Position numbers and translations under genes: made by a program. DNA of 56,209 nucleotides from assembly GCA_022712835.1 (NCBI GenBank), contig JAFLJU010000656.1, positions 1 through 56,209 on the forward strand, written 5' to 3'. Below the pieces are notes generated by a model, which saw only the letters and a list, made by a program, of their open reading frames with translations, was not told the origin of the DNA and did not search any database. Each line of letters starts with the position of its first letter. The first letter of the stretch is position 1. Below, in pieces: positions 33,664 to 42,271 of this stretch. This DNA is from Desulfobacteraceae bacterium. GTDB lineage: Bacteria; Desulfobacterota; Desulfobacteria; Desulfobacterales; Desulfobacteraceae.

Positions 33664-35217
33664 ATGCACATCGATGCTACTTTATTTTATGACTTACTAA
33701 GACTACTAATGCATATCAATACTGTAAAAACTAAGCATCTAGCTGATGAGCTATTTGAATTATACGTCGATAGCGCATCATCATTGAGTACTAATAATAT
33801 CAATTACTGTAATCTATATATATCGTTATGCAAAGATGTTATCTCCCAGGGATTACTACTAGAAGAAAACAAGTCAGATATCAGTAACCTGATGACTCGA
33901 TACTTAAGTAATAAGGTATTCAGACGAGATAAGGTGATAAAGGAAACTATCCGTGGATTACTGAAGACTAAGACAAATGCTACTACATTAGCTAACCTAT
34001 CTGAGAAGCTCAACAACATAGTTATATGGCATAAGAGTAACTCATATATCAGTAAGTTATATGGGAGCATTAGAGAATGTAAACTAGCTTATAACGTAGA
34101 AGATCAGACTGATAAGATTACAGAGATAAAAGACCTCATAGGTGACTTTAAGAATACTATCATGGATATCGATAGTTTCATAGGTAAAGGTGGTCCTGTA
34201 GAGAAGATTGACTTTAGTAAGAAGTCTAGTATCAAAGATGCTGTCTCTATGTATAAAGATAGACATGTAGATTACATATTGAAGACTGGACTACAAGGTC
34301 TCAATAAGATGTGTGGTAGTAAAGGTGGTTTCTATTTAGGTGAGAGTGTATTATTCTGTGCTAGGCAACATAATTACAAGAGTAGTATGCTGAGGTCTTT
34401 AGCTAAGTGGATAAATGATTATAGTACTCCACCTAAGATACCTGGGAAACAGCCAGTGATCCTGATTATATCATTTGAAGATATCGGATACATGAGTATG
34501 ATGAAAATGTTCAATCAGATGTATAAGTCTATCACTGGTAATAATCCATCAGGTGATATGACAGATGAAGATGTAGTAAATGCCATCTATGATTACTTTA
34601 ATCGTGGCGAATTCACTATAGTGATTGAGAGATATTTACCTGATGAATTTGGTTATGATGACTTAGTTAGGTTACATGAAAAGTATACTAACTCAGGATA
34701 CAATATAGTAGCTTGCATCATAGATTACTTACTGCTAATGAAGAAAGGTGATGGTAAATTTAGTCGCTCTGGTAATGATGTATTGATAAATCAGCTATGT
34801 AATCGAACATGTAACTTCTTTAAAGCAGTCGGTACTACGTTCTTTACTGCCGCACAATTAAATAGAGGTGCTAGTGATATCGTAGGATCAGGTGTCCCAC
34901 ATCCAGTAAAGCAATTCGGTGAACGACATACTGCTGGTAGTATTGGTATAGGGAGAGAATTTGATTTCGTAGCTTATATGAACATTGAACTCGATGATGC
35001 TGGTAGATCTTGGCTAACTATGCAATGGGGTAAACATAGATATGTTGATGATACTCCAGAAGTAGACAAGTTCTGTGCTTACCTATTTGAAGATCCTATT
35101 ATAGGTATACCAGATGACGTCCATAGTAACCCAGCATTTGTTAGAAATATACACTCTAATCCTACTACATCTAAGATAGAGCACATTGACATTGAGTCAA
35201 TATTAGGTATCAAATAA
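33664..35217 (+). CDS. DnaB-like replicative helicase
   Basis: 517 aa. The N-terminal ~200 aa are helical. The RecA-like C-terminal domain has 'GGFYLGESVLFCARQHNYKS' (P-loop position, Lys239-Ser240, with Tyr instead of Gly before the Lys), 'PVILIISFEDIG' (motif H1a region with Glu), 'VACIIDYLLLM' (Walker B), 'FFTAAQLNRGASD' (H3, Gln sensor) and 'GRSWLTMQWGKHRYVDD' (H4 / Arg-finger region). This order is that of DnaB/gp41-type hexameric helicases that unwind DNA at the fork. RBS TTGGAGAATT. It is divergent from the capsid operon. Confidence 0.82.
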   Translation: MHIDATLFYDLLRLLMHINTVKTKHLADELFELYVDSASSLSTNNINYCNLYISLCKDVISQGLLLEENKSDISNLMTRYLSNKVFRRDKVIKETIRGLLKTKTNATTLANLSEKLNNIVIWHKSNSYISKLYGSIRECKLAYNVEDQTDKITEIKDLIGDFKNTIMDIDSFIGKGGPVEKIDFSKKSSIKDAVSMYKDRHVDYILKTGLQGLNKMCGSKGGFYLGESVLFCARQHNYKSSMLRSLAKWINDYSTPPKIPGKQPVILIISFEDIGYMSMMKMFNQMYKSITGNNPSGDMTDEDVVNAIYDYFNRGEFTIVIERYLPDEFGYDDLVRLHEKYTNSGYNIVACIIDYLLLMKKGDGKFSRSGNDVLINQLCNRTCNFFKAVGTTFFTAAQLNRGASDIVGSGVPHPVKQFGERHTAGSIGIGREFDFVAYMNIELDDAGRSWLTMQWGKHRYVDDTPEVDKFCAYLFEDPIIGIPDDVHSNPAFVRNIHSNPTTSKIEHIDIESILGIK

Positions 35218-35254
35218 TGATAGACACATCATAAATACTATAGGAATTTATATC

Positions 35255-35398
35255 ATGATACACTGTATAATAATAGATAGATTCGATATGCCGCATAATA
35301 AGAATCACCCACTTAAATGGATCGCATGTGGTATCGTGAGATTAACTAAGTTGCTCACTTTCTTTAAATGTAACATATGGAGAGAGTGTAATGAATAA
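35255..35398 (+). CDS. Small hypothetical protein overlapping the next start
   Basis: 47 aa beginning MIHCIIIDRFDMPHNKNHPL, basic and partly hydrophobic. TAGGAATTTATATC precedes the ATG. Its stop overlaps the start of 35391-36389 by eight bases, which would couple their translation. Real status uncertain because of the weak RBS. Confidence 0.4.
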   Translation: MIHCIIIDRFDMPHNKNHPLKWIACGIVRLTKLLTFFKCNIWRECNE

Positions 35399-36389
35399 AA
35401 TAATAGTCAGTAAGATCATAACAGATACATCTCATGCTAAGAGTACATTCGCTGTACCAGATATAGTAGAGCTGATGCGCATGTATATCACAGTAGGTGA
35501 GGAAGTATATATCCCTGTGAATATAAGAAAGAATGAAGTCACCTTCTGGGAGACAGGTGGTCGTAATGATAAATATGTATCATCATTAGGTACTATCATT
35601 TCTGGTAGTAATGATGAGCTACTAGATGCTATCTTGTTTAATAAGTTAAATAAGCAAGTGAATGGTAAACATGCATTGATAGCACTTAGACCAGGATACC
35701 ATATATACGCTGGTAAGATTAGCGTGAGACATAATACTCTATCGCCTAAGATCAAGATCTTTAGATTAGTATACTTAGGTATAGATGATGAATTATCTGA
35801 TGATCCAGTAACTACTGGTATATATGGTAAGTTTGTTATAGATAAAGTATATACATCAGTGAGTGATACTGTTGATTGTACTCCTGCATCTAGATTAGTA
35901 ACTAAGTTATTTACTAAGCAAGTAATGCGTCCTTATTATGTAAATGGGTGGTCATTCTCTGAGATAAAGAAACTATCTAATGTAGATATCTTGAATGGTG
36001 CTTATATTGATATATTGAGTGATGATACTAAAGCTATCGATGTGAATAGAGGTGATGATTTCTTAGATAAGATAGAGGATAATATCATCAGTATCGGTAA
36101 TAATAATCTATCTTCAGCTCTCATGTGGTTAGATTTTAATACTGGTAAGATGGGTATCAAGACATTAAATGATGTACGATTGAGTAATATCATTGGGACT
36201 ATTAGAGATGCTAGTGTAATGGGTAACTTCACTATAGATCTAGCTGATATGTTAGATGCATATAACACTAAGCTACTATTTGATACTGATGATCTTGACA
36301 CATTACGTATGGCATTGAAACATGATGACATATATACGATTGAATTATATGACGATGTATTTGTATTACTATTAGCATATCGGGGATAA
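35391..36389 (+). CDS. Hypothetical protein downstream of the helicase
   Basis: 332 aa. No recognised motif. It alternates strands and charged loops ('GKHALIALRPGYHIYAGKIS', 'VSDTVDCTPASRLVTKLFTK', 'VFVLLLAYRG'). RBS GGAGAGAG. Lies in the helicase transcription unit and is closed by a strong bidirectional terminator at 36397-36434. A replication or RNA polymerase-associated role cannot be inferred from sequence. Confidence 0.65.
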   Translation: MNKIIVSKIITDTSHAKSTFAVPDIVELMRMYITVGEEVYIPVNIRKNEVTFWETGGRNDKYVSSLGTIISGSNDELLDAILFNKLNKQVNGKHALIALRPGYHIYAGKISVRHNTLSPKIKIFRLVYLGIDDELSDDPVTTGIYGKFVIDKVYTSVSDTVDCTPASRLVTKLFTKQVMRPYYVNGWSFSEIKKLSNVDILNGAYIDILSDDTKAIDVNRGDDFLDKIEDNIISIGNNNLSSALMWLDFNTGKMGIKTLNDVRLSNIIGTIRDASVMGNFTIDLADMLDAYNTKLLFDTDDLDTLRMALKHDDIYTIELYDDVFVLLLAYRG

Positions 36390-36396
36390 AAAATGA

Positions 36397-36434
36397 TACC
36401 TTCACTCACGCATGTTACTGCGTGAGTGAAGGTA
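36397..36434. terminator. Bidirectional terminator
   Basis: 16-bp stem TACCTTCACTCACGCA / TGCGTGAGTGAAGGTA between convergent genes. Confidence 0.85.
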
Positions 36435-36442
36435 ATCTTTGT

Positions 36443-37750
36443 TTATATCAAATCTCTACTGACATCAGAATCACGTACACGACCACATGTTACCGTCTCA
36501 CGACATCTGCGAGAGATGCATGGTGGTGATAGATTAGTTCCATTAGCTATATTACTTAACCTAGCTACTTCATATATCTCTTCTTGAGATTTAAGACATA
36601 ATCGTTTAGCTGTCTTATGATGAAATGCTTTAGTAGTAGCTCGTTCAGTATATTTCACCATTGATCCATATGGAATGAAGTGGATGAGTTTATCAAGACC
36701 ATAGTGTCTAGTCATACTTATCCAGTTCTGTTTGATGTCACTATATCTAGCTACTAATTCACTATGTCTCCTTAGTAATGGTGGTATATATAAACTACAT
36801 GTGATATGAGGATTAGATCTCTCTATGGTACGATGACGTTGATCTTGTCCATAACTCATGATAGATGTAGATATCTCTGTAGTGATGTTATCATCTAATG
36901 TATCTGAAGTATGTGGATCATATGGTGATAGATTGAGCTTATCTGGTATAGTGTTAAGTATATTTGGATGCTTACCAGACACGTTAGATACGATAGGTGA
37001 TATAGCTAAAGATACATCATGAGTGGACATAGTAGGTACCCAATGATTTATAGGTCGAACTCCATCTAGTATAAATTCTAACTCTGTACCTGTAGTAGAT
37101 AACTTTACCATATCAAATAGGATATCTCTCAATGGTTGATTCCAAGATACATTATACATACTAGCTAATGCGATAGTAGATAATGTATGAGCTAATCCTG
37201 TTGGGGTAATTGTAGATATGACACAGCGTAATTGCTCTTGAGCAAATCTAGTAGCTTGCATATTGATAACTTTACTAGGTAAGTTAGGACGTTCTTTAAC
37301 TATAGCTAAGATTGCATCTTCTGTGATGATATCGATATAGTCTTGATATAACTTTACTCCTGAGAATACATATGTTATCAGTCTCAATCTATCAGCTACA
37401 TTAAAGTCATTCCCTATGAGATACTTATCTATAAATTCACTGACGTGAGGTAGTAGTGTATCTGAATTGAACATGTCTGTACAATATCTACCACTCCGTT
37501 GTAGTGAGTTATAAAATGGGTGATTCATATGTAGTCCAAATGTGACTAGTGACACCGGTATAGATTCTATCATAAATGTATGATGGGTACTCTCAAACGT
37601 AGTATGATGTCCAGTGTTATATAATCCTCTCTTGAGTGGGACACTTTGACACTTTTGTTTAGCTACTGATAATGATGGCTGGTAGCATATACTTGCTAAT
37701 AGTTTAGCTGATGAGATCTCGCTGGTGTCTAATTTAGATATGTTAATCAT
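36443..37750 (-). CDS. thyX: ThyX-like flavin-dependent thymidylate synthase, two-domain
   Basis: 435 aa, about twice a single-domain ThyX. The first domain has 'GHHTTFESTHHTF' (residues 47-59), the ThyX 'GHxSxxEH..F.F' motif, but where ThyX has RHRxxS...SxRY it has 'NHPFYNSLQRSGRY', so two of the three RHR residues are lost. The second domain (from about residue 290) keeps 'SYGQDQRHRTIERS', with RHR intact, and ends with 'KRLCLKSQEEIYEVARLS', the ThyX C-terminal R...QxEI pattern. ThyX makes dTMP from dUMP with FAD and methylene-tetrahydrofolate. The duplicated form with complementary motif loss suggests an active site built across domains (inference). RBS AGGAGATACC. Confidence 0.75.
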   Translation of the reverse strand: MINISKLDTSEISSAKLLASICYQPSLSVAKQKCQSVPLKRGLYNTGHHTTFESTHHTFMIESIPVSLVTFGLHMNHPFYNSLQRSGRYCTDMFNSDTLLPHVSEFIDKYLIGNDFNVADRLRLITYVFSGVKLYQDYIDIITEDAILAIVKERPNLPSKVINMQATRFAQEQLRCVISTITPTGLAHTLSTIALASMYNVSWNQPLRDILFDMVKLSTTGTELEFILDGVRPINHWVPTMSTHDVSLAISPIVSNVSGKHPNILNTIPDKLNLSPYDPHTSDTLDDNITTEISTSIMSYGQDQRHRTIERSNPHITCSLYIPPLLRRHSELVARYSDIKQNWISMTRHYGLDKLIHFIPYGSMVKYTERATTKAFHHKTAKRLCLKSQEEIYEVARLSNIANGTNLSPPCISRRCRETVTCGRVRDSDVSRDLI

Positions 37751-37876
37751 GGTATCTCCTGATGATGTATATGAGTGAACTATTTCACGCTATCGTTTAA
37801 TATGATCTACTGTAGTAATATATACTTGAGATGAGTAGATATCTTTTACTACTACTTCAGAGTGAATAAACAAAGA
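37751..37876 (-). promoter_or_regulatory. Promoter region for the ThyX-like gene
   Basis: Core promoter at 37816-37832 (CTCAAGTATATATTACTA) with a short upstream block ACTCTGAAGTAGTAGTA, and no tandem transcript hairpins. Confidence 0.55.
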
Positions 37877-37912
37877 CACTACTCACTACCACGTATGCGG
37901 TAGTGAGTAGTG
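37877..37912 (-). terminator. Terminator-like hairpin after the RuvC-like gene
   Basis: CACTACTCACTACC / GGTAGTGAGTAGTG just past the stop of 37920-38483. Confidence 0.8.
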
Positions 37913-37919
37913 ATATATG

Positions 37920-38483
37920 TCAAATACTATTGAGTAGGTACTTTTTACTGAAGGCGTACGCTACACCGATTGCATCACTTGTATGTTCAGTTAATAGATC
38001 TGGCTTCCTGATAGTGATATCTTCATTAGCTAGTAATGCTTCTTGTACAGCCATCTTATCAGCATTACCCATATCAGCTACTATCTTTTTGATAGCCATT
38101 GGTGCTATCGTGTGTAGTCTCTTACCATGTTTAATATTAACTATACGCTCTAATGTATCCATCATCAGTAGTAGAGATTTAAAAGCTGCTACTCTATATG
38201 GATTAGCAAATACATCTTCCACTATATATAGATCATATTTAAGACGACTAGTCAGTTTTGTTAGTATGTCTTCTAAGATAGTCAACTTGACACGGTTCCG
38301 ATGATACACATTATTAAAATCATTCCGCATCTCTATATCAGTGAGCTTATTTAGATTTATTGTATTATGCTCAGTCACGTCTAACTTGAGCTTAGGTTGT
38401 AATGTGATTCGACTTTTCACCCAACCGAGATTAGATCCAAGATCGATTGAGAGACAGTTTAACGTAGTCTTACTATGTATCAT
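37920..38483 (-). CDS. RuvC-like Holliday junction resolvase
   Basis: 187 aa, RuvC length. 'CLSIDLGSNLGWVKS' gives the first Asp (residue 14) of the RNase H fold; 'YDLYIVEDVFANPYRVAAFK' carries the Glu; 'LHTIAPMAIKKIVADMGNAD' matches the RuvC 'Y.P..vKk.vtG.G.A.K' strand; 'TSDAIGVAYAFSKKYL' gives the C-terminal Asp (DAxxxA). Expected to cut branched DNA before packaging. Its ATG overlaps the stop of the dNMP kinase gene by four bases (ATGA), so the two are translationally coupled. Confidence 0.85.
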   Translation of the reverse strand: MIHSKTTLNCLSIDLGSNLGWVKSRITLQPKLKLDVTEHNTINLNKLTDIEMRNDFNNVYHRNRVKLTILEDILTKLTSRLKYDLYIVEDVFANPYRVAAFKSLLLMMDTLERIVNIKHGKRLHTIAPMAIKKIVADMGNADKMAVQEALLANEDITIRKPDLLTEHTSDAIGVAYAFSKKYLLNSI

Positions 38484-39139
38484 GTACGATCTCCTATGTG
38501 TTTAATTACATCTTGTAGTATGATATCACATTTACTCGGTGACAGTGGGATAGGTATATCCATGCTGATACATCTATCTCTATTTGCACGATACCAAGCG
38601 ACAACATTATCTTGTGGTAGATCTGACGTACCTGTGAATCCATTATCTAACCAGAATATGAGATCACATGTAGCTATAGTATCAAATTCATTCTGATATC
38701 TAGCATCATCTACGATCATCATATCTACTCCACGTTCAGCTAGCACCATGGCATGATGTGAAAATAACTTCACCCAATAATCATTATCATCTTTACGTCT
38801 GATATGAGTACCATGTGTTATAAGTAGTTCTCGTAATGTATATGTGGTTGACTTAAATGTATCCTCATTATCAGTAAGTCCACTAGATATATGTAACTCT
38901 ACAGCTTCATTTAGATATGGGTAATCACCTAATGTGATCATATATGTATTCTTATCTATACTCTTATCAAATATTACATCATATGGGATACCATAATATT
39001 CAACTATCTCATACCTCATAGCCTCTGCAAATGATACTATTTCAACATCACTACCATTACTAATTAGATACTGATGTAATGCTAGAGATAATGTTGTCTT
39101 ACCTACTCTATTCCGTCCTGTAAAGAATACATACTGCAT
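38480..39139 (-). CDS. Deoxynucleoside monophosphate kinase-like protein
   Basis: 219 aa. The P-loop 'FTGRNRVGKTT' (residues 6-16) is the only fully canonical one among the window's ATPases. 'VSFAEAMRYEIVEYYG' corresponds to the NMP-binding helix, 'LRELLITHGTHIRRKDDNDY' is the 'R..lq..GT..r....d.W' signature of phage dNMP kinases, and 'MIVDDARYQNEFDTI' is the Walker B/LID region. It should phosphorylate dNMPs to support DNA synthesis. RBS TAAGGTGAC. Upstream partner of the RuvC-like gene. Confidence 0.82.
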   Translation of the reverse strand: MQYVFFTGRNRVGKTTLSLALHQYLISNGSDVEIVSFAEAMRYEIVEYYGIPYDVIFDKSIDKNTYMITLGDYPYLNEAVELHISSGLTDNEDTFKSTTYTLRELLITHGTHIRRKDDNDYWVKLFSHHAMVLAERGVDMMIVDDARYQNEFDTIATCDLIFWLDNGFTGTSDLPQDNVVAWYRANRDRCISMDIPIPLSPSKCDIILQDVIKHIGDRT

Positions 39140-39214
39140 AATGTCACCTTATAATTAATTTTTCATTTATCACCTATAGGTATGATGCTGGTGAATAAAA
39201 AGATATGTGCATAA

Positions 39215-39514
39215 TCACTGAGTAGATAAGTACTGACTTACCACATCATCCATCTCTAGGTAATCTGGGAAATTATGATACTCACTACATAAGTATACTG
39301 CATTTTCTCTTAGATGTATCAGGTTAGAATAGTAATCTATGATTGATGATCTATCTCTACCTTCGATACTATATACTACTCCTGTGAACGTATCTCTAGA
39401 TATATTAGCTGTACGCATGATACATGGGTATGCTGATTTAAAATCACACTGACTCACGTATAAAGAAAGTGTAGTCGGTACTTTATTATCACTACTAGTG
39501 GTATCATTTGACAT
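39215..39514 (-). CDS. DNA polymerase family B fragment with palm motif A only
   Basis: 99 aa from the ATG at 39514 (MSNDTTSSDNK), which has GGAGAATGTCACC in front; a longer reading would need TTG. The product contains 'SQCDFKSAYPCIMRTANISR', the motif A of family B polymerases (DFxSLYPSIMxxxNISxET) with its catalytic Asp, then about 60 aa that correspond to the palm before the fingers. It ends at a stop before any fingers (motif B) or DTD (motif C) sequence. It follows the exonuclease ORF 39622-41034 at a distance of 107 bp. The rest of the polymerase is not in this window. Confidence 0.8.
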   Translation of the reverse strand: MSNDTTSSDNKVPTTLSLYVSQCDFKSAYPCIMRTANISRDTFTGVVYSIEGRDRSSIIDYYSNLIHLRENAVYLCSEYHNFPDYLEMDDVVSQYLSTQ

Positions 39515-39621
39515 GGTGACATTCTCCAATTATCTATATACTCCATTCTCAGTACCTATTATATCGGGAGTGGTGAATCTAAAATAGGCTAAATATGACC
39601 TTCACGTAGGAGTATACAGTA
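39515..39621 (-). other. Sequence separating the two DNA polymerase fragments
   Basis: 107 bp with stops in all useful frames, carrying CACGTAGGAGTATAC (39603-39617) and AAATATGACCTTCACGTAGG. The latter nearly matches the centre of the 110-bp palindrome at 29881-29990 and of the long repeats. It also includes the RBS of the downstream fragment. It looks like inserted repeat sequence that broke the polymerase gene at motif A. Confidence 0.6.
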
Positions 39622-41034
39622 CTAGATATCTAAGCATATCCCTACATTTTCAACATTATGCGGAGGTAATACTAGACCACCACAATTACTAAATAACTTA
39701 TCTAACTTCACATAGTTATCAAGATTACTAACACTAGCTAAGATCTTACCTTTAGCTAAATGATGACGATAAGTACTATTGGTACTTTTGATACCAGCTG
39801 CTGCAAACTTAGATATTGGAGTCATACCAGCAAGAATAGACATCGCTAATAGATCATTATTCTTCATCTCTAGTAGATATAATGATATACTATCGAATGC
39901 ATTATATACAGTATAATCCATGAAGTGACGTCGCTGATTGACTGCATGAGAACCACCATCTTTTAATGGTAATTTAGATAGACCTAATTCCTCATCTAGT
40001 ATAGCATCTAGTGTATATTTTGCTCTAAATCCAGCAGTTCTACGTACCTGACTAAATAGACTCATACTATCTATAAATTGAGAACCAGAAGTACAATGTA
40101 GGTAATCCCACTTTAGAGTGAAATGTGCTATCCTCTTATTCTTATCTGCAATATAAGATACGTAACGGAATGATTCATCTAACGTAGGGTCACAGAAAAT
40201 AGATTCAGATGATACTTTCAATAATTTCAACCTATCTAGTATATATGGGATATCATAACCCATATTCCAAATACCTATCATATCTACTTGCTCATGATGG
40301 ATATTCTTAAAAGTCCATGCTATCAGTTCTATCTCATTAGTGAATACTTTAAGCTCATACTTTAATCCTTTCATAGTAGAGATGAGATTCTGTGGTATCT
40401 TTTTAGATGGATTTAACTTACTAGTATAATCACCTAGTGATTTCAGCAGATAATTATTCATCTCTACTTCTGATACTTTGATACGATTGATATTACCATT
40501 AGTATCTGTCTCTTCTCTATATAAGAAGTGATCTAGTACGCATAAATATACTGTACCATTTGCTATATACGATATGAGCATAATCTCATCTGTATCTATC
40601 GATGTTTCAATATCTAAGAATCCATATGTTGGTGGTATATCTATTTCAAATGTATTCATGTAGTGCATCTTGATTAGAGACTCTATTGAAATATCAGCAC
40701 CAAATATATAAGGAGATCTAAATAGGACAGCATCTTTATGATATCCAGGACGTAGACCTAGTACTTCAGCTAACTTTCTTCGTAGATCTATATTCTTTAC
40801 TGTGAACTTATCTAACTTAGATATATCCTCTAGTTCAATCTTATACTTATAATCACGATATCTCTTCTGAGTCATGTAGAAAGATCTCTTAGGATCTACA
40901 TATGTAGCTAACCTAGATGATGTACTACCATCATCATACAGTGTTCTCTCTTTTACGATGACAGCTTCAGTGAATTTCTTCTTCACTAGACATGAATGCA
41001 TACATGCTTTAGATACTATTTTTTTAATACTCAT
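39622..41034 (-). CDS. DNA polymerase family B, N-terminal and 3'-5' exonuclease part
   Basis: 470 aa from the ATG at 41034 (MSIKKIVSKACMHS), preceded by TAGGAGTATGTATT; the longer frame upstream has no RBS. It has all three exonuclease motifs: 'YGFLDIETS' (Exo I), 'GIWNMGYDIPYILD' (Exo II) and 'YNAFDSISLYLLE' (Exo III). It continues into the linker 'FSNCGGLVLPPHNVENVGIC' just before the palm, and stops after LDI, where motif A would begin. Motif A is found in the next ORF (39215-39514). Alone it could act as a proofreading subunit, with the polymerase parts assembling in trans, as known for split gp43 of some T4-like phages. Confidence 0.88.
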   Translation of the reverse strand: MSIKKIVSKACMHSCLVKKKFTEAVIVKERTLYDDGSTSSRLATYVDPKRSFYMTQKRYRDYKYKIELEDISKLDKFTVKNIDLRRKLAEVLGLRPGYHKDAVLFRSPYIFGADISIESLIKMHYMNTFEIDIPPTYGFLDIETSIDTDEIMLISYIANGTVYLCVLDHFLYREETDTNGNINRIKVSEVEMNNYLLKSLGDYTSKLNPSKKIPQNLISTMKGLKYELKVFTNEIELIAWTFKNIHHEQVDMIGIWNMGYDIPYILDRLKLLKVSSESIFCDPTLDESFRYVSYIADKNKRIAHFTLKWDYLHCTSGSQFIDSMSLFSQVRRTAGFRAKYTLDAILDEELGLSKLPLKDGGSHAVNQRRHFMDYTVYNAFDSISLYLLEMKNNDLLAMSILAGMTPISKFAAAGIKSTNSTYRHHLAKGKILASVSNLDNYVKLDKLFSNCGGLVLPPHNVENVGICLDI

Positions 41035-41195
41035 AATACATACTCCTAAAAAAAAGCGTAATGTCATATCGATTATATACCTATACATATGAATGGATCG
41101 TATGAAAAATAACATCTATGTACACTGGTTCTGATGTACTCTGAGTAGGAGCAAACATCTCTTGCTCATGCTAAAGTGTAAAAAATAAAGATATC
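41035..41195 (-). promoter_or_regulatory. Upstream region of the DNA polymerase gene
   Basis: Contains the conserved upstream block (ACTTTAGCATGAGCAAGAG in gene direction, 41140-41182) but no clear TTTCAGGTATATAT box; a TAGGTATATAATCGATATG stretch at 41064-41085 may serve instead. Confidence 0.5.
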
Positions 41196-41247
41196 ATCCT
41201 CACCTACACATGTGATATGTGTAGGTGAGGATAATTTGTAGTTAGAT
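41171..41247. repeat. 77-bp duplication, copy 1
   Basis: ATGCTAAAGTGTAAAAAATA through the terminator hairpin to GTAGTTAGAT is identical to 46067-46143. Confidence 0.92.
41196..41232 (-). terminator. Terminator hairpin
   Basis: ATCCTCACCTACACAT / ATGTGTAGGTGAGGAT followed by CTTTATTTTTTACAC in gene direction. Confidence 0.8.
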
Positions 41248-41427
41248 TATACCATTAGTTATGTCGCTCAATGACATAATAGATAGCAGTTCTACCATCA
41301 GTACTGTAGGAGTCAATACAGATGATATACGAGCATCCATTACTAGAGGGTGATATAATGCAACATTGAGCGACATAGTTAATGGTACAATCACTAATGT
41401 ATTGTTAACTATGATTACAGTTATCAT
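41242..41427 (-). CDS. Small hydrophobic protein
   Basis: 61 aa, largely hydrophobic (MITVIIVNNTLVIVPLTMSL; LTPTVLMVELLSIMSL), possibly membrane-inserted. It overlaps the end of 41405-41752 by 23 bp, has no good RBS of its own, and would depend on coupled translation. A 28-bp inverted repeat (41246-41273 / 41364-41391) spans most of it. Followed directly by the terminator. Confidence 0.45.
   Translation of the reverse strand: MITVIIVNNTLVIVPLTMSLNVALYHPLVMDARISSVLTPTVLMVELLSIMSLSDITNGII
41246..41391. repeat. 28-bp inverted repeat around a 90-bp segment
   Basis: Left arm ATTATACCATTAGTTATGTC + GCTCAATG at 41246-41273; right arm CATTGAGCGACATAGTTAAT + GGTACAAT at 41364-41391, with three mismatches. 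The arms lie inside the small hydrophobic ORF. Confidence 0.85.
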
Positions 41428-41752
41428 TATGAGATCGTGCCACTTCTATGAAATGATCTAATGTATCCATAGAGAATCCTTTAGGAGTCACTATGATTAC
41501 AGTTGTTACTGTGAGTGTTTCTAACCACTCGATTACTTCTGCTACATTAGTCTCTGTGGCGATGATACCAACCTCGACATCTTTCATTTGTATATCGACT
41601 TCACCTACTTTAAATTCACCAGTGATGAGATTAGCTACTAACTTATCAGGTAACACTTTACTATCAAAATCTAAGTTGACTTGTGATTTACTATTAATCG
41701 GTGACATATCCATCGGTGACTTACTATTAATCGGTAACATATCTGTACTCAT
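41405..41752 (-). CDS. Hypothetical protein with N-terminal peptide repeat
   Basis: 115 aa. Begins with a duplicated 'LPINSKSP/MSPINSKSQ' unit (two or three near-copies of MDMSPINSKS), then an alpha/beta body (KVGEVDIQMKDVEVGIIATE, VTTVIIVTPKGFSMDTLDHF). RBS CTAGGAGATAATC. No recognised family. Confidence 0.65.
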   Translation of the reverse strand: MSTDMLPINSKSPMDMSPINSKSQVNLDFDSKVLPDKLVANLITGEFKVGEVDIQMKDVEVGIIATETNVAEVIEWLETLTVTTVIIVTPKGFSMDTLDHFIEVARSHNDNCNHS

Positions 41753-41772
41753 GATTATCTCCTAGTAAAGAT

Positions 41773-41810
41773 ATCGTTAGACTCCCCCAACATTGGAGAA
41801 GTCTAACGAT
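41773..41810 (-). terminator. Terminator-like hairpin
   Basis: ATCGTTAGACT / AGTCTAACGAT with inner CCCCCA/TGG pairing, just past the stop of 41816-42271. Confidence 0.65.
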
Positions 41811-41815
41811 GTGCA

Positions 41816-42271
41816 TTATACGGTCTTCTCAATCTCAGCAGCAATTGCGTCGATAATACCTTTATCCATCTGAGTACGGAGTCGTTTAATTACTGACACG
41901 GTACCATATTTGGTGAAAGTCTCACCAGATTTCAGATTACGTACATCTTTAGATCGTTTGATGATTACATCCTGACGACCATCTGGGCAGCGGAAACGAA
42001 GTTCCACACGATCTTCATCATTATGCTCGACGAGCTTATCTTTCGCCACCAACATCGAACCATGCATGAACTCATGATTAGCGTCAGTGATCTGCTCAAG
42101 AGAATCTTTAGTGATTCCCTTACTTGTCATGAATTTGACATATGGGTCACGATTCATCTGATAGATGATCTTACCAGGTTTATCTGAAATGAGCTTGATG
42201 TGATCATTAATGAACTTAGTTGCTTCATCGTAATTGCCTACTTTTTTAACATCCTTAGTTTCCTTATCCAT
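41816..42271 (-). CDS. Probably abundant small protein of unknown function
   Basis: 151 aa, highly charged, alpha/beta, with 'FRCPDGRQDVIIKRSKDV' in the middle. Strong RBS AAAAGGAGCAAG, its own promoter and terminator, and codon use like the capsid and 11857 genes. All this points to high expression. No motif recognised; candidates are a nucleic-acid-binding protein (many Lys/Arg) or an early host-takeover protein. Confidence 0.65.
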   Translation of the reverse strand: MDKETKDVKKVGNYDEATKFINDHIKLISDKPGKIIYQMNRDPYVKFMTSKGITKDSLEQITDANHEFMHGSMLVAKDKLVEHNDEDRVELRFRCPDGRQDVIIKRSKDVRNLKSGETFTKYGTVSVIKRLRTQMDKGIIDAIAAEIEKTV

